64,000 nt of DNA, from NCBI GenBank assembly GCA_017465905.1, contig JAFTVE010000047.1:97690-161689 (forward strand), read 5' to 3'. The position numbers were made by a program, and so were the translations under genes. Numbering within the stretch: the first letter of the stretch is position 1; each line of letters opens with the position of its first letter. This DNA is from Bacteroidaceae bacterium. GTDB lineage: Bacteria > Bacteroidota > Bacteroidia > Bacteroidales > Bacteroidaceae. Below, one piece after another: positions 1 to 9,700 of the stretch. The notes under the pieces are model-generated. The model saw nothing but the letters and a program-made list of their open reading frames with translations, was not told where the DNA came from and did no database searches.

Positions 1-980
1 TTACGCCATGCGCCTACAGAAGCATAACCGTAGTTGAGTGAACCCATGTGAGAGGGCCAGTTACAGATACCTGATGTTACAGGACGGTCAGTCTCAGCAA
101 CTACAACACCCCACATCCATGAGTTGTCGGTAATCTCACTCATAGTAGGCTTGCTAACCTCTTCACGTGTGTAAGGAGTAGCATCTGTAAGGTTGAGAGC
201 CATCTGAGCATCTTCACGAGCGTCTTCCCAATTGTTCATTACCATATTTACACGGGCACGGAGAGCGTATGCTACCTCAAGGCTTACATAGCGTTTGTCG
301 GCACGCTTTACAGAGGTCTTCTCCAAGAGGGCGATAGCGCCATCAAGGTCGCTCATAATCTGAGCATAAGTCTCTGCTACAGTTGAACGGGGGCAACCCT
401 CAGAACCGGCAGCGTCCATGTTTGCCTCAGTGATGATGGGTACACAAGGCTTCTCCTCGTTGCCTACGTAAGTGTGCTGGTACATCTGAGCCAGTGCGAA
501 GTAGTCGAATGCACGGATAGCGTAAGCCTGAGCTAAGTAGAACTGAAGGTTCTCGTCTTCTGTTTCAGGATCAATCATAGCAGTCACTGCATTTACAGAG
601 TTGAGCTGCTTGTAATAGTTGGTCCAGTACATCTGAGTGAAGTAGTAGGTATAGTTGATATCCTCATAGGTCAAAGCCATAGAGAACCAGTTATAACCTA
701 TATCCTCAGACACGAGGTCGGTACCGCGAGTGTCGGTAATCAACATCATGGCAGCGTGTGAGAGGTCGTTGTGATAGCTCTCGTCGAAGTTCTTACCGAA
801 GCCATAGAACATAGATGTCATGGCATTCACACTCGCCTCGATACGTTCAGGATTGGCGTTGATAGTAGCCTCCTTCTGATCGGCTGTGATGGTAGAGCCC
901 AGAGGCTCGGTGTTCATGTCGTAGCAACCTACGAGCGCAACACATGCCAAAGCCGATGCGATATATTTAATCTTTTTCAT
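1..980 (-). CDS. SusD/RagB-family outer-membrane lipoprotein, cut by the window edge
   Basis: The frame opens at the ATG on 978-980 and stays open to the left edge (326 codons), so the C-terminal part lies outside the window. The product begins with a lipoprotein signal, MKKIKYIASALACVALVGC, with the lipobox Cys at residue 19. It continues with SusD-type helical sequence, including AYAIRAFDYFALAQMYQ from about residue 152. SusD proteins sit on the outer face of the outer membrane and act as a lid on the SusC channel, holding oligosaccharide or peptide ligands. The gene starts 23 bases after the SusC gene at 1004-4294 on the same strand, so both form one unit. The ligand cannot be told from sequence. 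Confidence 0.93.
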   Translation of the reverse strand, partial: MKKIKYIASALACVALVGCYDMNTEPLGSTITADQKEATINANPERIEASVNAMTSMFYGFGKNFDESYHNDLSHAAMMLITDTRGTDLVSEDIGYNWFSMALTYEDINYTYYFTQMYWTNYYKQLNSVNAVTAMIDPETEDENLQFYLAQAYAIRAFDYFALAQMYQHTYVGNEEKPCVPIITEANMDAAGSEGCPRSTVAETYAQIMSDLDGAIALLEKTSVKRADKRYVSLEVAYALRARVNMVMNNWEDAREDAQMALNLTDATPYTREEVSKPTMSEITDNSWMWGVVVAETDRPVTSGICNWPSHMGSLNYGYASVGAWR

Positions 981-1003
981 TTTCTTCTTTCGTTTTTAAT
1001 TGA

Positions 1004-4000
1004 TTAGAATGTCAATTTAACACCAGCTGAGAATGTACGCAATGCACCGTAGGTAGCTGTGGTAGACATGGTGAATGACTGACGGGGGTCCATACCCTTG
1101 CGAGCTGCAAAGAGAGCCAAGTTGTCAGCTACACCATAGATACGCAATGAGCTGATGCCCATACCGCGGAGCCATGCCTTCGGGAAGGTGTAACCAAGAG
1201 TGATGTTGTTCAGAGCAAGGTAGTTTGAAGATACCAACCAACGGTCAGAAGACTGGTTTGTGTAGGTATCCATCATGTTGAGGCGAGGAACGTCTGTGAT
1301 GCGGTTCTCGGGAGTCCATGCATTGGCAATATCCTTGTGCCAGTTCATACCAGCATTGTTACCGTCACCGTTGTGCATCAAATCCTGATAGGTGTAGTCC
1401 CAAATCTTACCACCGAGCTGGTAAGCGAACTGTACAGAGAGGTCGAAACCATGGAACTCAAGGCTGGTACCGAAACCACCATATACCTTAGGCAAGAGGT
1501 CACCAGTAGCCTGACGGTTGGTAGACTGAGCTGTCTGAGCATCAGCAGTCAGATACTCCTCAGCCTCATGCTCGTTGAAGTACTTGATACGGTCTTCAAT
1601 CTCTTGTGTTGTGGGTTCATAACCTTCTACACCAGCATTCTCTTTCTTCAATGCGGCTTTAGCCTGCTCCTGTGACATGGTAGTCTTTGCGTAGTAGAGC
1701 GCGTTACCTGTGTTGGGGTCAACACCTGCGTACTTAATCAAGTAGAGCTGGTACATAGACTTACCCTCTTCATAGATGGTAGAACCGCTGATGAACTTAC
1801 CTTCGAGTTCGGGGTGGAGCTTGATAATCTTGTTCTTCACCATGGTAGCGTTACCATAAACATCCCAACGGAACTTCTTGAACTCAACGGGAGTAGCGTT
1901 CAACTCAACTTCCCAACCGTAGTTAGACATAGAACCGATGTTCATGGGGATTGAGGTATAACCGTTAGAAATAGCCACGGGCTTGTTGTAAAGCATGTCG
2001 CTGGTTGTACGGTTGAAGTACTCAACGGTACCGCTCAGCTTGCTCTTCCAAAGTGAGAAGTCAATACCAGTGTTGAATGAGTTTGACTTTTCCCATGTGA
2101 TGTCCTTGTTACCCTTGTAGGTCAACTGACCGTCAGAGAATACACCGTCAGCACCTGTCATAGCATACTGGTCGATGTAAGCATAGTAGTTACCGATGTT
2201 ATCGTTACCCTGCTGACCGAAAGAGGCCTTTACCTTCAAGATGTCAACCCAGTCAACATCGTTCATGAAATACTCCTTGCTGAGTACCCAAGCTGCAGAT
2301 GCTGAGTAGAAGTCACCCCAACGGTTATCGGGATGGAAACGTGAAGAAGCATCGCGACGGTATGATACGCTACCGAAGTACTTCTCATCGTAGTTGTAGT
2401 TGAAACGGCCGAAAGCACCGCGAGTAGAGTACTCGTAAGCCGAGCCACCACCACGCTTCTGGTCGATAGTGTTGTTTACAGTGTAGTCACCATCCTTGTA
2501 GAGGTTCTGACCGCTTGCCCAGAAGTTCTCACCACGGAGGTCGTATGCCTCGTAACCGAGCAATACATCGTATGTGCTCTTACCGTAGGTCTTGGTGTAG
2601 GTAGCCAAATACTGCTGGTTGAAAGCGTATGTACGTGTGTAGTCCTGAGCAGCAGTACCACCGTAGCTTGCGCTCTGGCCATACTTGGCGTTACCGATGC
2701 TGTGGTAGCGAGTGTTATCGATGTATGTACCGATTGATGCAGTCAGCTTCAAGCCCTTGAGGGGAGTGATCTCAGCAAACCACTTGTTGTTCATGATGTC
2801 CATCAGGTACTCCTCTGTGTTGTAGTAGAGGTCGCTGACGGGGTTAGACATTGACATCCAGTTACGTGAGAAGGGAATAGCGTCGCCAAAAGCACCAGCA
2901 CCATTACCGTAGTCATATACGGGAAGGCCAGTGTTGGCATCGTGGATGATGTTGCCGTTAGCATCACGGAAGAACATAGGATAGATAGGAGCAATCTGGT
3001 TGGCAAGGTTAAATGCGTTAGCAGATGAGTTGGTAGTTGTCTGATCACCAGGGTAGCGGCTTGTGCTGTTGGTGTAAGCGATGTTAGCACCGAACTTCAA
3101 CCACTTCTTTGCCTGATAGTCAACGTTCAAACGAGTAGAGATACGATCGAAGCCTGAGTTCTCGATGATACCACCATCCTCGAGGTAACCAGCTGAGAAA
3201 TAGTAGCTGATGCGGTCTGTACCACCTGAAACACCGAGGTTGTACTCTTGACGCATCTGGCTGTTGATAGTACCAGCTGTCCAGTCATCGGGAGTATAGT
3301 AGTAGTCACCCTGCTGGTAGCCGAGAGTAGCCAAAGGATTAACCTTACCGTCGAGACCGATGAGGCCGTCAGCACCGTTCAAGGTGTACATCTGATAACC
3401 AACAGCATCGAAGAGGTTAGCGTTAGCGTAAGCGTGAGCAGCAGCGGGAGAGTAGCCAAGGTTGTAGTAACCAGCATTGCGGTATGCCTGGTACAGAGTC
3501 TCCATGTAAGAGTCTGCAGTCTCGAGCACATCGTACTTGCCAATCTGGCGCTCGTTCTTACCCCACTTAGCATCGAAAGAGATGCGTGCATCGTGAGTCT
3601 TACCCTTCTTTGTTGTTACCATGATAACACCGTTGGCACCACGTGCACCGTAAAGAGCTGCAGCAGCAGCGTCCTTCAGTACTGACATGCTCTCGATGTC
3701 GGCAGGGTTGATAGAAGAGATATCACCGTCGAAGGGGATACCGTCAACTACATACAACGGAGTGTTGCTTGCATAGAGTGAACCGATACCGCGGATACGA
3801 ACGGTAGAGCTTGTACCCGGCTGACCGTTAGAGCTCAATGTCTGAACACCAGCGATAGTACCAGAAAGCGCATTGGTGATGTTAGAAACCTGACGATCCT
3901 CCAGCTTCTCTGCGTCAACTACTGAAGCAGAACCGGTGAAGGCAGACTTCTTAACAGTACCGTAGGCAACCACCATCACGTCGTCAAGAGCTACACCGTC

Positions 4001-4294
4001 TTCAGTCAATGTAACCTTGATGGTCTTGCCACGCAAAATCTTTACTTCCTGAGTAGCCATACCCATGTACGACACGCGAAGTGTAGTAGCTGAAGCAGGC
4101 ACATCAGCAATCACGAACTTACCTTCAATATCAGTAGCTGTACCCTGATCGGTACCAACAACTAATACTGAGGCGCCAATTACAGGCTCACCGTCAGCTT
4201 CCGAGTAAACAACACCCGAAATCTGTGAGGTTTGCGCTGTTGCCAGACCGATACCACTGAGGATAAAGGTCAACAAAAATAGCACTTTTTTCAT
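1004..4294 (-). CDS. SusC/RagA-family TonB-dependent outer-membrane receptor
   Basis: The 1096-residue protein has the full SusC layout. A signal peptide covers residues 1-20 (ends LATAQ). A carboxypeptidase-regulatory-like domain follows at about 24-107 (DGEPVIGASVLVVGTDQGT). The plug domain is at about 115-235 (RIRGIGSLYASNTPLYVVDG and YGARGANGVIMVTTKKG), followed by a 22-strand-type barrel ending in Phe. The YGTVKKSAFTGSA start of the plug resembles RagA-type receptors, which can import peptides as well as glycans. It is the upstream partner of the truncated SusD gene. The leader is unusual: a perfect hairpin lies about 100 bases upstream, and 240-680 bases upstream is an inverted-repeat pair followed by a recombinase gene. 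It resembles the SusC at 6798 more than the one at 45580. Confidence 0.96.
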   Translation of the reverse strand: MKKVLFLLTFILSGIGLATAQTSQISGVVYSEADGEPVIGASVLVVGTDQGTATDIEGKFVIADVPASATTLRVSYMGMATQEVKILRGKTIKVTLTEDGVALDDVMVVAYGTVKKSAFTGSASVVDAEKLEDRQVSNITNALSGTIAGVQTLSSNGQPGTSSTVRIRGIGSLYASNTPLYVVDGIPFDGDISSINPADIESMSVLKDAAAAALYGARGANGVIMVTTKKGKTHDARISFDAKWGKNERQIGKYDVLETADSYMETLYQAYRNAGYYNLGYSPAAAHAYANANLFDAVGYQMYTLNGADGLIGLDGKVNPLATLGYQQGDYYYTPDDWTAGTINSQMRQEYNLGVSGGTDRISYYFSAGYLEDGGIIENSGFDRISTRLNVDYQAKKWLKFGANIAYTNSTSRYPGDQTTTNSSANAFNLANQIAPIYPMFFRDANGNIIHDANTGLPVYDYGNGAGAFGDAIPFSRNWMSMSNPVSDLYYNTEEYLMDIMNNKWFAEITPLKGLKLTASIGTYIDNTRYHSIGNAKYGQSASYGGTAAQDYTRTYAFNQQYLATYTKTYGKSTYDVLLGYEAYDLRGENFWASGQNLYKDGDYTVNNTIDQKRGGGSAYEYSTRGAFGRFNYNYDEKYFGSVSYRRDASSRFHPDNRWGDFYSASAAWVLSKEYFMNDVDWVDILKVKASFGQQGNDNIGNYYAYIDQYAMTGADGVFSDGQLTYKGNKDITWEKSNSFNTGIDFSLWKSKLSGTVEYFNRTTSDMLYNKPVAISNGYTSIPMNIGSMSNYGWEVELNATPVEFKKFRWDVYGNATMVKNKIIKLHPELEGKFISGSTIYEEGKSMYQLYLIKYAGVDPNTGNALYYAKTTMSQEQAKAALKKENAGVEGYEPTTQEIEDRIKYFNEHEAEEYLTADAQTAQSTNRQATGDLLPKVYGGFGTSLEFHGFDLSVQFAYQLGGKIWDYTYQDLMHNGDGNNAGMNWHKDIANAWTPENRITDVPRLNMMDTYTNQSSDRWLVSSNYLALNNITLGYTFPKAWLRGMGISSLRIYGVADNLALFAARKGMDPRQSFTMSTTATYGALRTFSAGVKLTF

Positions 4295-4393
4295 AAATAA
4301 TGAATTTAAGTAAATAGTAATTAAATAGTTAAATATTTATTCAAACTTCAAGAGTTTCCTAATACCTATACAAGAGAAAAGAGAGAAAAATCA

Positions 4394-4420
4394 GCGCAAA
4401 GTATTCGCGCTACTTTGCGC
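4394..4420 (-). terminator. Perfect 10-bp hairpin with following T-rich tract in the SusC leader
   Basis: GCGCAAAGTA (4394-4403) and TACTTTGCGC (4411-4420) are exact reverse complements around a 7-base loop. Read toward the SusC gene (minus strand), the hairpin is followed by a T-rich tract (TGATTTTTCTCTC), which is the form of an intrinsic terminator. It lies about 100 bases upstream of the SusC start, so it could be an attenuator or the end of a short upstream transcript. The symmetry also permits an operator role. Confidence 0.45.
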
Positions 4421-4531
4421 GGAGAAATGAACGGCTCGTCCGATAGCCGAATTCCTATAGGATTCTTCCGTTCAAACAACCCATTAGGGGGTATATTTAG
4501 CTGTTTATACATATAAATGTGTTTTAGCTTT

Positions 4532-4606
4532 TTTATCTGCCATCGTCCGCCACGATGCGTAACCACTTGTTAATATGGTTGGTATTGGCGGACACTGCGT
4601 ACGATT
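4532..4606 (+). repeat. Left copy of a 75-bp inverted unit near the tyrosine recombinase
   Basis: The outer block TTATCTGCCATCGTCCGCCA and the inner block TGGCGGACACTGCGTACGATT are separated by 33 bases. The reverse complement of 4899-4973 shows the same two blocks with one difference each and a 34-base spacer. Within each unit GTCCGCCA and TGGCGGAC are themselves inverted, as expected for paired recombinase or protein sites. Confidence 0.8.
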
Positions 4607-4715
4607 TTCAGTGTCAGCCATAACCCGCAAGAAAAGATACCGAGGATCGCTTTATAGCAAGGTCTTTCTCGACACCTTTTGTCTGTCGTTCTCTGTTTGT
4701 TACAAGCAATTTTAT

Positions 4716-4803
4716 TTACTGCTGCGCAAAGGCAAGGTTGCTGTTGCGCAAAGGTAACCTTGCTGTTGGGTAAGGGTAACGTTGCTGTTGCGCAGCGGTA
4801 AAT
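4716..4803. repeat. Tandem array 1: four copies of a 22-bp unit
   Basis: The copies start at 4716, 4738, 4760 and 4782, each exactly 22 bases. The second reads TTGCTGTTGCGCAAAGGTAA plus CC, and the centre TTGCGCAA is a palindrome. The others diverge by several bases. The second copy contains CAAAGGTA, which on the minus strand is a TACCTTTG minus-7-like box facing the SusC gene, but no minus-33 partner was found. The array lies at the centre of the inverted pair 4532-4606/4899-4973. Confidence 0.8.
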
Positions 4804-4898
4804 AAAAACACACGTCCGTTTCAGAGTGGAAGCATTATGAAATCGCTTTTAGAGATATCTTAACGGCATATAATGACTGCTGATAGGCCGATGTGGAC

Positions 4899-4973
4899 AA
4901 TCGTACGCAATGTCCGCCACTACAATATTCATATACAGAGGATTATCCTCTATTGGCGGACGGTGGCAGATAA
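4899..4973 (-). repeat. Right copy of the 75-bp inverted unit
   Basis: On the minus strand this reads TTATCTGCCACCGTCCGCCA, 34 bases, then TGGCGGACATTGCGTACGATT. It matches the copy at 4532-4606 in opposite orientation. The two copies bracket 292 bases that contain tandem array 1. The recombinase gene ends 285 bases to the right. Confidence 0.8.
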
Positions 4974-5257
4974 ATAACCTCCTTTATATATATACGCGTA
5001 CACGCGCACGCGAGATTACCTCTACTCACCATCATCAGTTCCAATTTTATAAATGTTTTGCATTTAAGAAGACTTGCTGGCTCGGCATAATCCCGCAAGC
5101 GGTTTCTGCACTCGCTACGCTGCGTCTTTCAATTCTCAATTGTCAATTATGATGCTCTGGCATCAAGATTCCTGGCTAACTCGGCAATGATTAAGCAAGC
5201 TTTCATTGCTCCTCGCAACGCTGCGGAATTGTCAATTAAACTTGTGTTATCCTTGTG

Positions 5258-6418
5258 CTACCGCTTTCGGCATTTTTTCAACTCCTTGATGATGGTTTGG
5301 TTGATGACCTCGCAGTAGTTCATCGTCGTCTTCACGTTCTTGTGCCCGAGCAGCCTCTGCACCGTAGTCACGTTTACCCCCTGCATGAGCAGCAGGGTAG
5401 CGTTGGTATGGCGGGCACTGTGGAAGGAGAAGTGCTTGCGTATGCCTGCATGTTGGGCGATGCTCTGCAGGCGCTTGTCGACGGTCGAGTTCGACGGTAG
5501 GCGAAAGAAAGCATCTACACCCTCAGCATATTTGTCGAGCAGCGCAAGCGCCTTGCCCTCAAACAGCAGGTCGATGGGCAGGCTGATGCTTGCGCCTGTC
5601 TTCTGACTTTCCGTGTTAATCCATGTATGATTGGCTCCACGCTGAATGTTGGCAGCGGTCAGCTGCACAAAATCGGAGTATCGCAACCCCGTGTAGCAGC
5701 AGAAGAGGAAGGCATCAAGTGCGTGTCGCAAATGCTGCTGCTTGGGTGGCACAGCGAGCCGCTCAAGTTTTTCCAGTTCAAATGGTGTCAGATGAGTATG
5801 AGCGAAAGGCCGATGACTGATGCGCCGTTTATGGAAGGGATTGTCCTCCTCGCTCATCAAGCCCCGCACGATGGCTGCGTTGATATAGATGCGTAGATGG
5901 GTAAGGTGTTTGCCCACGGTGTTCGTGTGATACCCACGTGATACCAGCCACGCTTCAAATTTGCTGATGAAACCAGGCGTCAGCTCATCGAAGGCCAGCT
6001 CCTCACAGAACTCTTTCAGCAGAAAATAAGTGGTATACCTGTTCTCCCGTGTACTCTCGCGTATACGCCCCTTCTCAATCTCACTGGCCATAAAGGGGAG
6101 GAACTGCGGTACGCTACCATTCTTGACCTCCTCTCGCAGTGCACGCAACGAAATGTTGCGTCCGCTTTTCCATAGCGCAATCTCCTTTCCTTCCAGTTCT
6201 GTCATGCGCTCGGCTATCATCCAATTCAGTTCTTCGGCGTGAGGATGACAGCAAATCTCGCGCTTCGCATCGTCCCATTGCGTGCTATATATATAAATAT
6301 GAGTAGACACATACATGCGGCAACGCTCCAGATATGCTTCTATCTGAACGAGTCCCTTGCCGTCTGATCTCAACTGCTTCTTGCGGTTAAATACCGCCCG
6401 ATACCTAATCTTTTTCAT
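5258..6418 (-). CDS. Tyrosine recombinase/integrase of the Bacteroidetes type
   Basis: The 386-residue protein has an arm-binding N-terminal domain (about 1-95), a SAM-like core-binding domain (about 100-195) and a catalytic domain. All catalytic residues are present: Arg246 in TGLRYSD, Lys273 in SQKTG, His333 and Arg336 in HSARH, His359 in LLGHK, and nucleophile Tyr368 in TTMNYCE. It should therefore be active. No tRNA, excision gene or phage gene accompanies it, so it is more like the stand-alone recombinases that invert nearby DNA in Bacteroides than the integrase of a full element. It lies between two diverging SusC/SusD loci and next to an inverted-repeat pair. That those repeats are its substrate is inference. 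Confidence 0.93.
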   Translation of the reverse strand: MKKIRYRAVFNRKKQLRSDGKGLVQIEAYLERCRMYVSTHIYIYSTQWDDAKREICCHPHAEELNWMIAERMTELEGKEIALWKSGRNISLRALREEVKNGSVPQFLPFMASEIEKGRIRESTRENRYTTYFLLKEFCEELAFDELTPGFISKFEAWLVSRGYHTNTVGKHLTHLRIYINAAIVRGLMSEEDNPFHKRRISHRPFAHTHLTPFELEKLERLAVPPKQQHLRHALDAFLFCCYTGLRYSDFVQLTAANIQRGANHTWINTESQKTGASISLPIDLLFEGKALALLDKYAEGVDAFFRLPSNSTVDKRLQSIAQHAGIRKHFSFHSARHTNATLLLMQGVNVTTVQRLLGHKNVKTTMNYCEVINQTIIKELKKCRKR

Positions 6419-6704
6419 GCTTATTCAATGTTAAATCCCTGTTAATAATATATTTTACAACATAGTTGTAGAAATTCCATCGCAACCCAACCTGTAGCAG
6501 AAAGAAACCGATTTACACTTTTGACTCGCAAAAAGGATGCCATTTTCACACCACCGATATCATTAAGACAATTCCTTTCCGAATCTTTGGACGTAACATA
6601 TTCATCAAAAAGGTTCACCGCGAATTGCTTTTTTACAACTTTTTTACCCTTTTCGATGTTAAAAAGCACTTTTTCGAAGCAAAAATGACGGTTTTTAAGA
6701 TTTT

Positions 6705-6738
6705 TTTGCGGTTTTCTCATGGAATTCTATTACTTTTG
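6705..6738 (+). promoter_or_regulatory. Bacteroidetes-type promoter for the second SusC/SusD operon
   Basis: TTTG at 6705-6708 and TACTTTTG at 6731-6738 fit the TTTG and TAnnTTTG elements with a 22-base spacer, slightly longer than usual. The SusC start codon lies 60 bases downstream, preceded by the A-rich stretch AAGAGAAAAATTT rather than a Shine-Dalgarno sequence. Confidence 0.6.
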
Positions 6739-6797
6739 CAGCTTCACAAGAGAGAATAGACAAATTAAACTATTGTTAAACTTTAAGAGAAAAATTT

Positions 6798-9700
6798 ATG
6801 AAAGGTAAATTGATGATGTTATTGGCCTGCCTCTTTATGGGTGCAAGCTTGGTAACTGCTCAAACCTCCAAGGTTACTGGCCTTGTGATTAGTGCCGAGG
6901 ATGGTGAGCCTGTGATTGGTGCCTCAGTCGCAGTAAAGGGCGTACCCACTTTGGGTGCCGTTACTGACCTTGATGGCAAGTTTGTAATTGAAAACCTTCC
7001 AAGTAGCGCGAAGACTTTGATTGTTTCTTATGTGGGTATGACCACACAGGAAGTGACCATTCATCCCTACGTAAAGGTGACCATGCAGTCTGATGACGAG
7101 GTATTGGAAGAGGTTGTGATTGCTGTGCCTTACGGTACTGTAAAGAAGGCAAACTTCTCGGGTTCTGCCGCTCAGGTAACTGGTGAGAAGTTGGCTGAGA
7201 TGCAGGTTGCCAACATTTCTAACGCACTGCAAGGATCTATCGCTGGTGTACAGACTACGTCTTCGTCTGGTACTCCGGGTTCAGGTTCAAGCATCTTGGT
7301 ACGTGGTATCGGTTCTATCAGCGCCGGTCAGAATCCCCTTATCGTTGTTGACGGTGTACCTTACGAGGGTTCATTGAACTCTATCCCTTCACAGGACATC
7401 GAGTCATTGACTGTATTGAAGGATGCTGCTGCCAACTCTATGTATGGTGCTCGTGGTGCCAACGGTGTAGTAATGGTAACAACTAAGAGTGGTGGCAACC
7501 GTCGTCCTCGCGTGAACTTCGATGCACGTTACGGTTTCAATACTCGTGGCGTAAAGCCCTACAACTCTGTGACAGATGCAGGTGAGTACTACGAGTTGCT
7601 GCACGAGTCTGTAACCAATCAGCTTGCTTCTGAGATGGGTTATATGGCCGCTTCGCAGTATGCCGCCGACAACTTGATTTCTGCTTATGCCAAGTATAAC
7701 ATTTTCAGAGGTGTTGCCAACAATGCTATTATCAATCCTTTGACAGGTAAGCTGACTGCTGAGGCTGCTGCCGCTGATCTCCTCTGGACTGACAATTGGA
7801 TGAACAACATGCAAGATGGTGTTCACCAAGAGTATAACGTAAGTGTATCGGGTGGTAATGACAGAACTTCTGCTTATATGTCTGCAGGTTATCTGTCTGA
7901 CGAGGGTATTGCTCCAGGTTCTGGATTCGACCGTATTTCTGTTCGTACAAAGATTGACCAGAAGATTTCTGACCGTATCAAGACTGGCATTAGCTTGTCA
8001 TACGCTCGCACCAATCGTAATTGGTTTGGTGATGAATCAAACAACTATTCAAATATCTTCATGTCATCTCAGATGATTGCCCCTATCTGTCCTGTATATC
8101 TGTACGATGAGAATGGTAACGTCATGATTGACGAGAAAACTGGTAACAAGATGTATGACTACGGTACAGAGCATGGCCGTGGCTATGCAGCACAATCTAA
8201 CCCCTATGCACAGGCTCAGGACGGTATCAATGATGATGTAACCGACAACATCAGTGCCCGTGGTTATTTCAACTGGGAGATTGTAAAGGATTTGACCGTG
8301 TCGGCCAACATGGCATATGACGTGTTCTCACAGAATCAGATTCAGTTCACAACTCCTATTGCTGGTGATGCTGCAGCTGTTAATGGCCGTGGTTACCGTT
8401 ATGCTACTCATACAGGCGTGTTCAATGTGAATGAATTGATTAACTGGACTCCTACATTCGGCCTCAGTGACTTGAACGTCATGTTGGGTCACGAGTCTAA
8501 CGAATACGACTATTCGTTGTTCTACGGTCACATGACCAACTTCGTGTCTCCCACCAACCCCGAATTCTCTAACGCTATTAACTATCAGGATATGAGTTCT
8601 TACTCATACGGCAAGCAGCGTGAGGGTTACTTCGGCAAGGTTGACTATGACTTCGACGACCGTTACTACTTGACCGCAAGCATTCGTCGCGATGCCTCTT
8701 CAATGTTCCATCCCGATGCACGTTGGGGTACCTTCTGGGCTGTTGGCGGTAGCTGGCGTATTTCTAAGGAGTCGTTTATGCGTGGCGCCTCTACTTGGTT
8801 GCAGGATGCTAAGGTAAAGGCTTCTTACGGTACACAGGGTAACGACAACCTATTGAACAGTTCTGGTTACGCATTGTACAAGACTTATACTGACCTCTAT
8901 TCTATCGCACGTGTTGACGGCAGTGCAGCTTTGTCTAAGTACCTTCGTGGAAACAAGGATCTCACATGGGAGAAGTCAAAAAACTTCAATGCTGGTGTCG
9001 AAGGTCGTCTATGGAATCGCGTAAACTTTGACGCTAACTTCTTCGTGAAGGAGACTACCGACATGTTGTTCTACAGTCCTCTGCCCGCATCACAGGGTAG
9101 TCCCTCAGGCATCTACAAGAATGAGATGGATATGAAGAACGTCGGTTTCGACTTCGAGTTGAGCGCTGACCTCTACCGTGCCGACAACGTATTGGTAACC
9201 ATGGCTGTTAATGGCCTTACCTATAAGAATGCGTTGACCAAGCTCCCCGACAGCAAGGGCACAGAGGGTTATCAGAATGGATACTACTTCCGAGAGCTCG
9301 GCAGTCCCCTCTACAACTGGTCGCTCTACGAATACGTTGGCGTAGATCCTCAGACTGGTCTTCCCCAATACAATGACTACTCTAATATCTACAAGCAGGT
9401 ACAGGCCGAGGATCCTGCTACTGGCGAACCCCTCTTCAATGAGGATGGTACTCCTGTGATGGTTGACACCGATGAAATTATTGGTGAGAAGGTAACCATA
9501 GTTAACTCTACTGAAGGCCTTAATGACCAAGACAAGCGTCACGATGGCAAGTCTTCTATCGCAGACTTCATCGGTGGTGTTTCACTCAGCGCTCAGGTTT
9601 ATGGCTTCGACGTAGCTGTTCAGACTGCATTCCAGCTCGGTGGTTATGTATACGATGGCACATACGCTTCATTGATGACCTCTGGTGCTAATGGTCAGAC

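Larger units (their letters stand above)
4295..5257. other. 963-bp spacer between SusC and the recombinase gene, full of repeats
   Basis: No convincing gene is present. From left to right the spacer holds an AT-rich SusC leader, a perfect hairpin at 4394-4420, the left 75-bp inverted unit at 4532-4606, four 22-bp tandem repeats at 4716-4803, the right inverted unit at 4899-4973, and an alternating purine/pyrimidine tract near 4985-5012. Two stretches with CAATTGTCAATT repeats follow at about 5130-5240. No clean TTTG/TAnnTTTG promoter for the SusC gene could be recognised. Confidence 0.7.

Noticed and set aside
4749-4756. TACCTTTG in array 1 as the actual SusC promoter
   Set aside because: There is no TTTG partner at 19-21 bases and the distance to SusC is 450 bases; kept only as a hypothesis under the inversion finding.
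4575-5152. Two open frames of 60 and 80 codons in the repeat-rich spacer
   Set aside because: They run through the inverted units and the tandem array and have no protein-like composition.
5258-6418. Integrase as a sign of a prophage or conjugative element
   Set aside because: No phage, mobilisation or conjugation genes, and no tRNA target, are found on either side.
6442-6720. 92-codon open frame on the minus strand upstream of the second SusC
   Set aside because: It covers the promoter region of that SusC gene, has no protein-like features and no start context.
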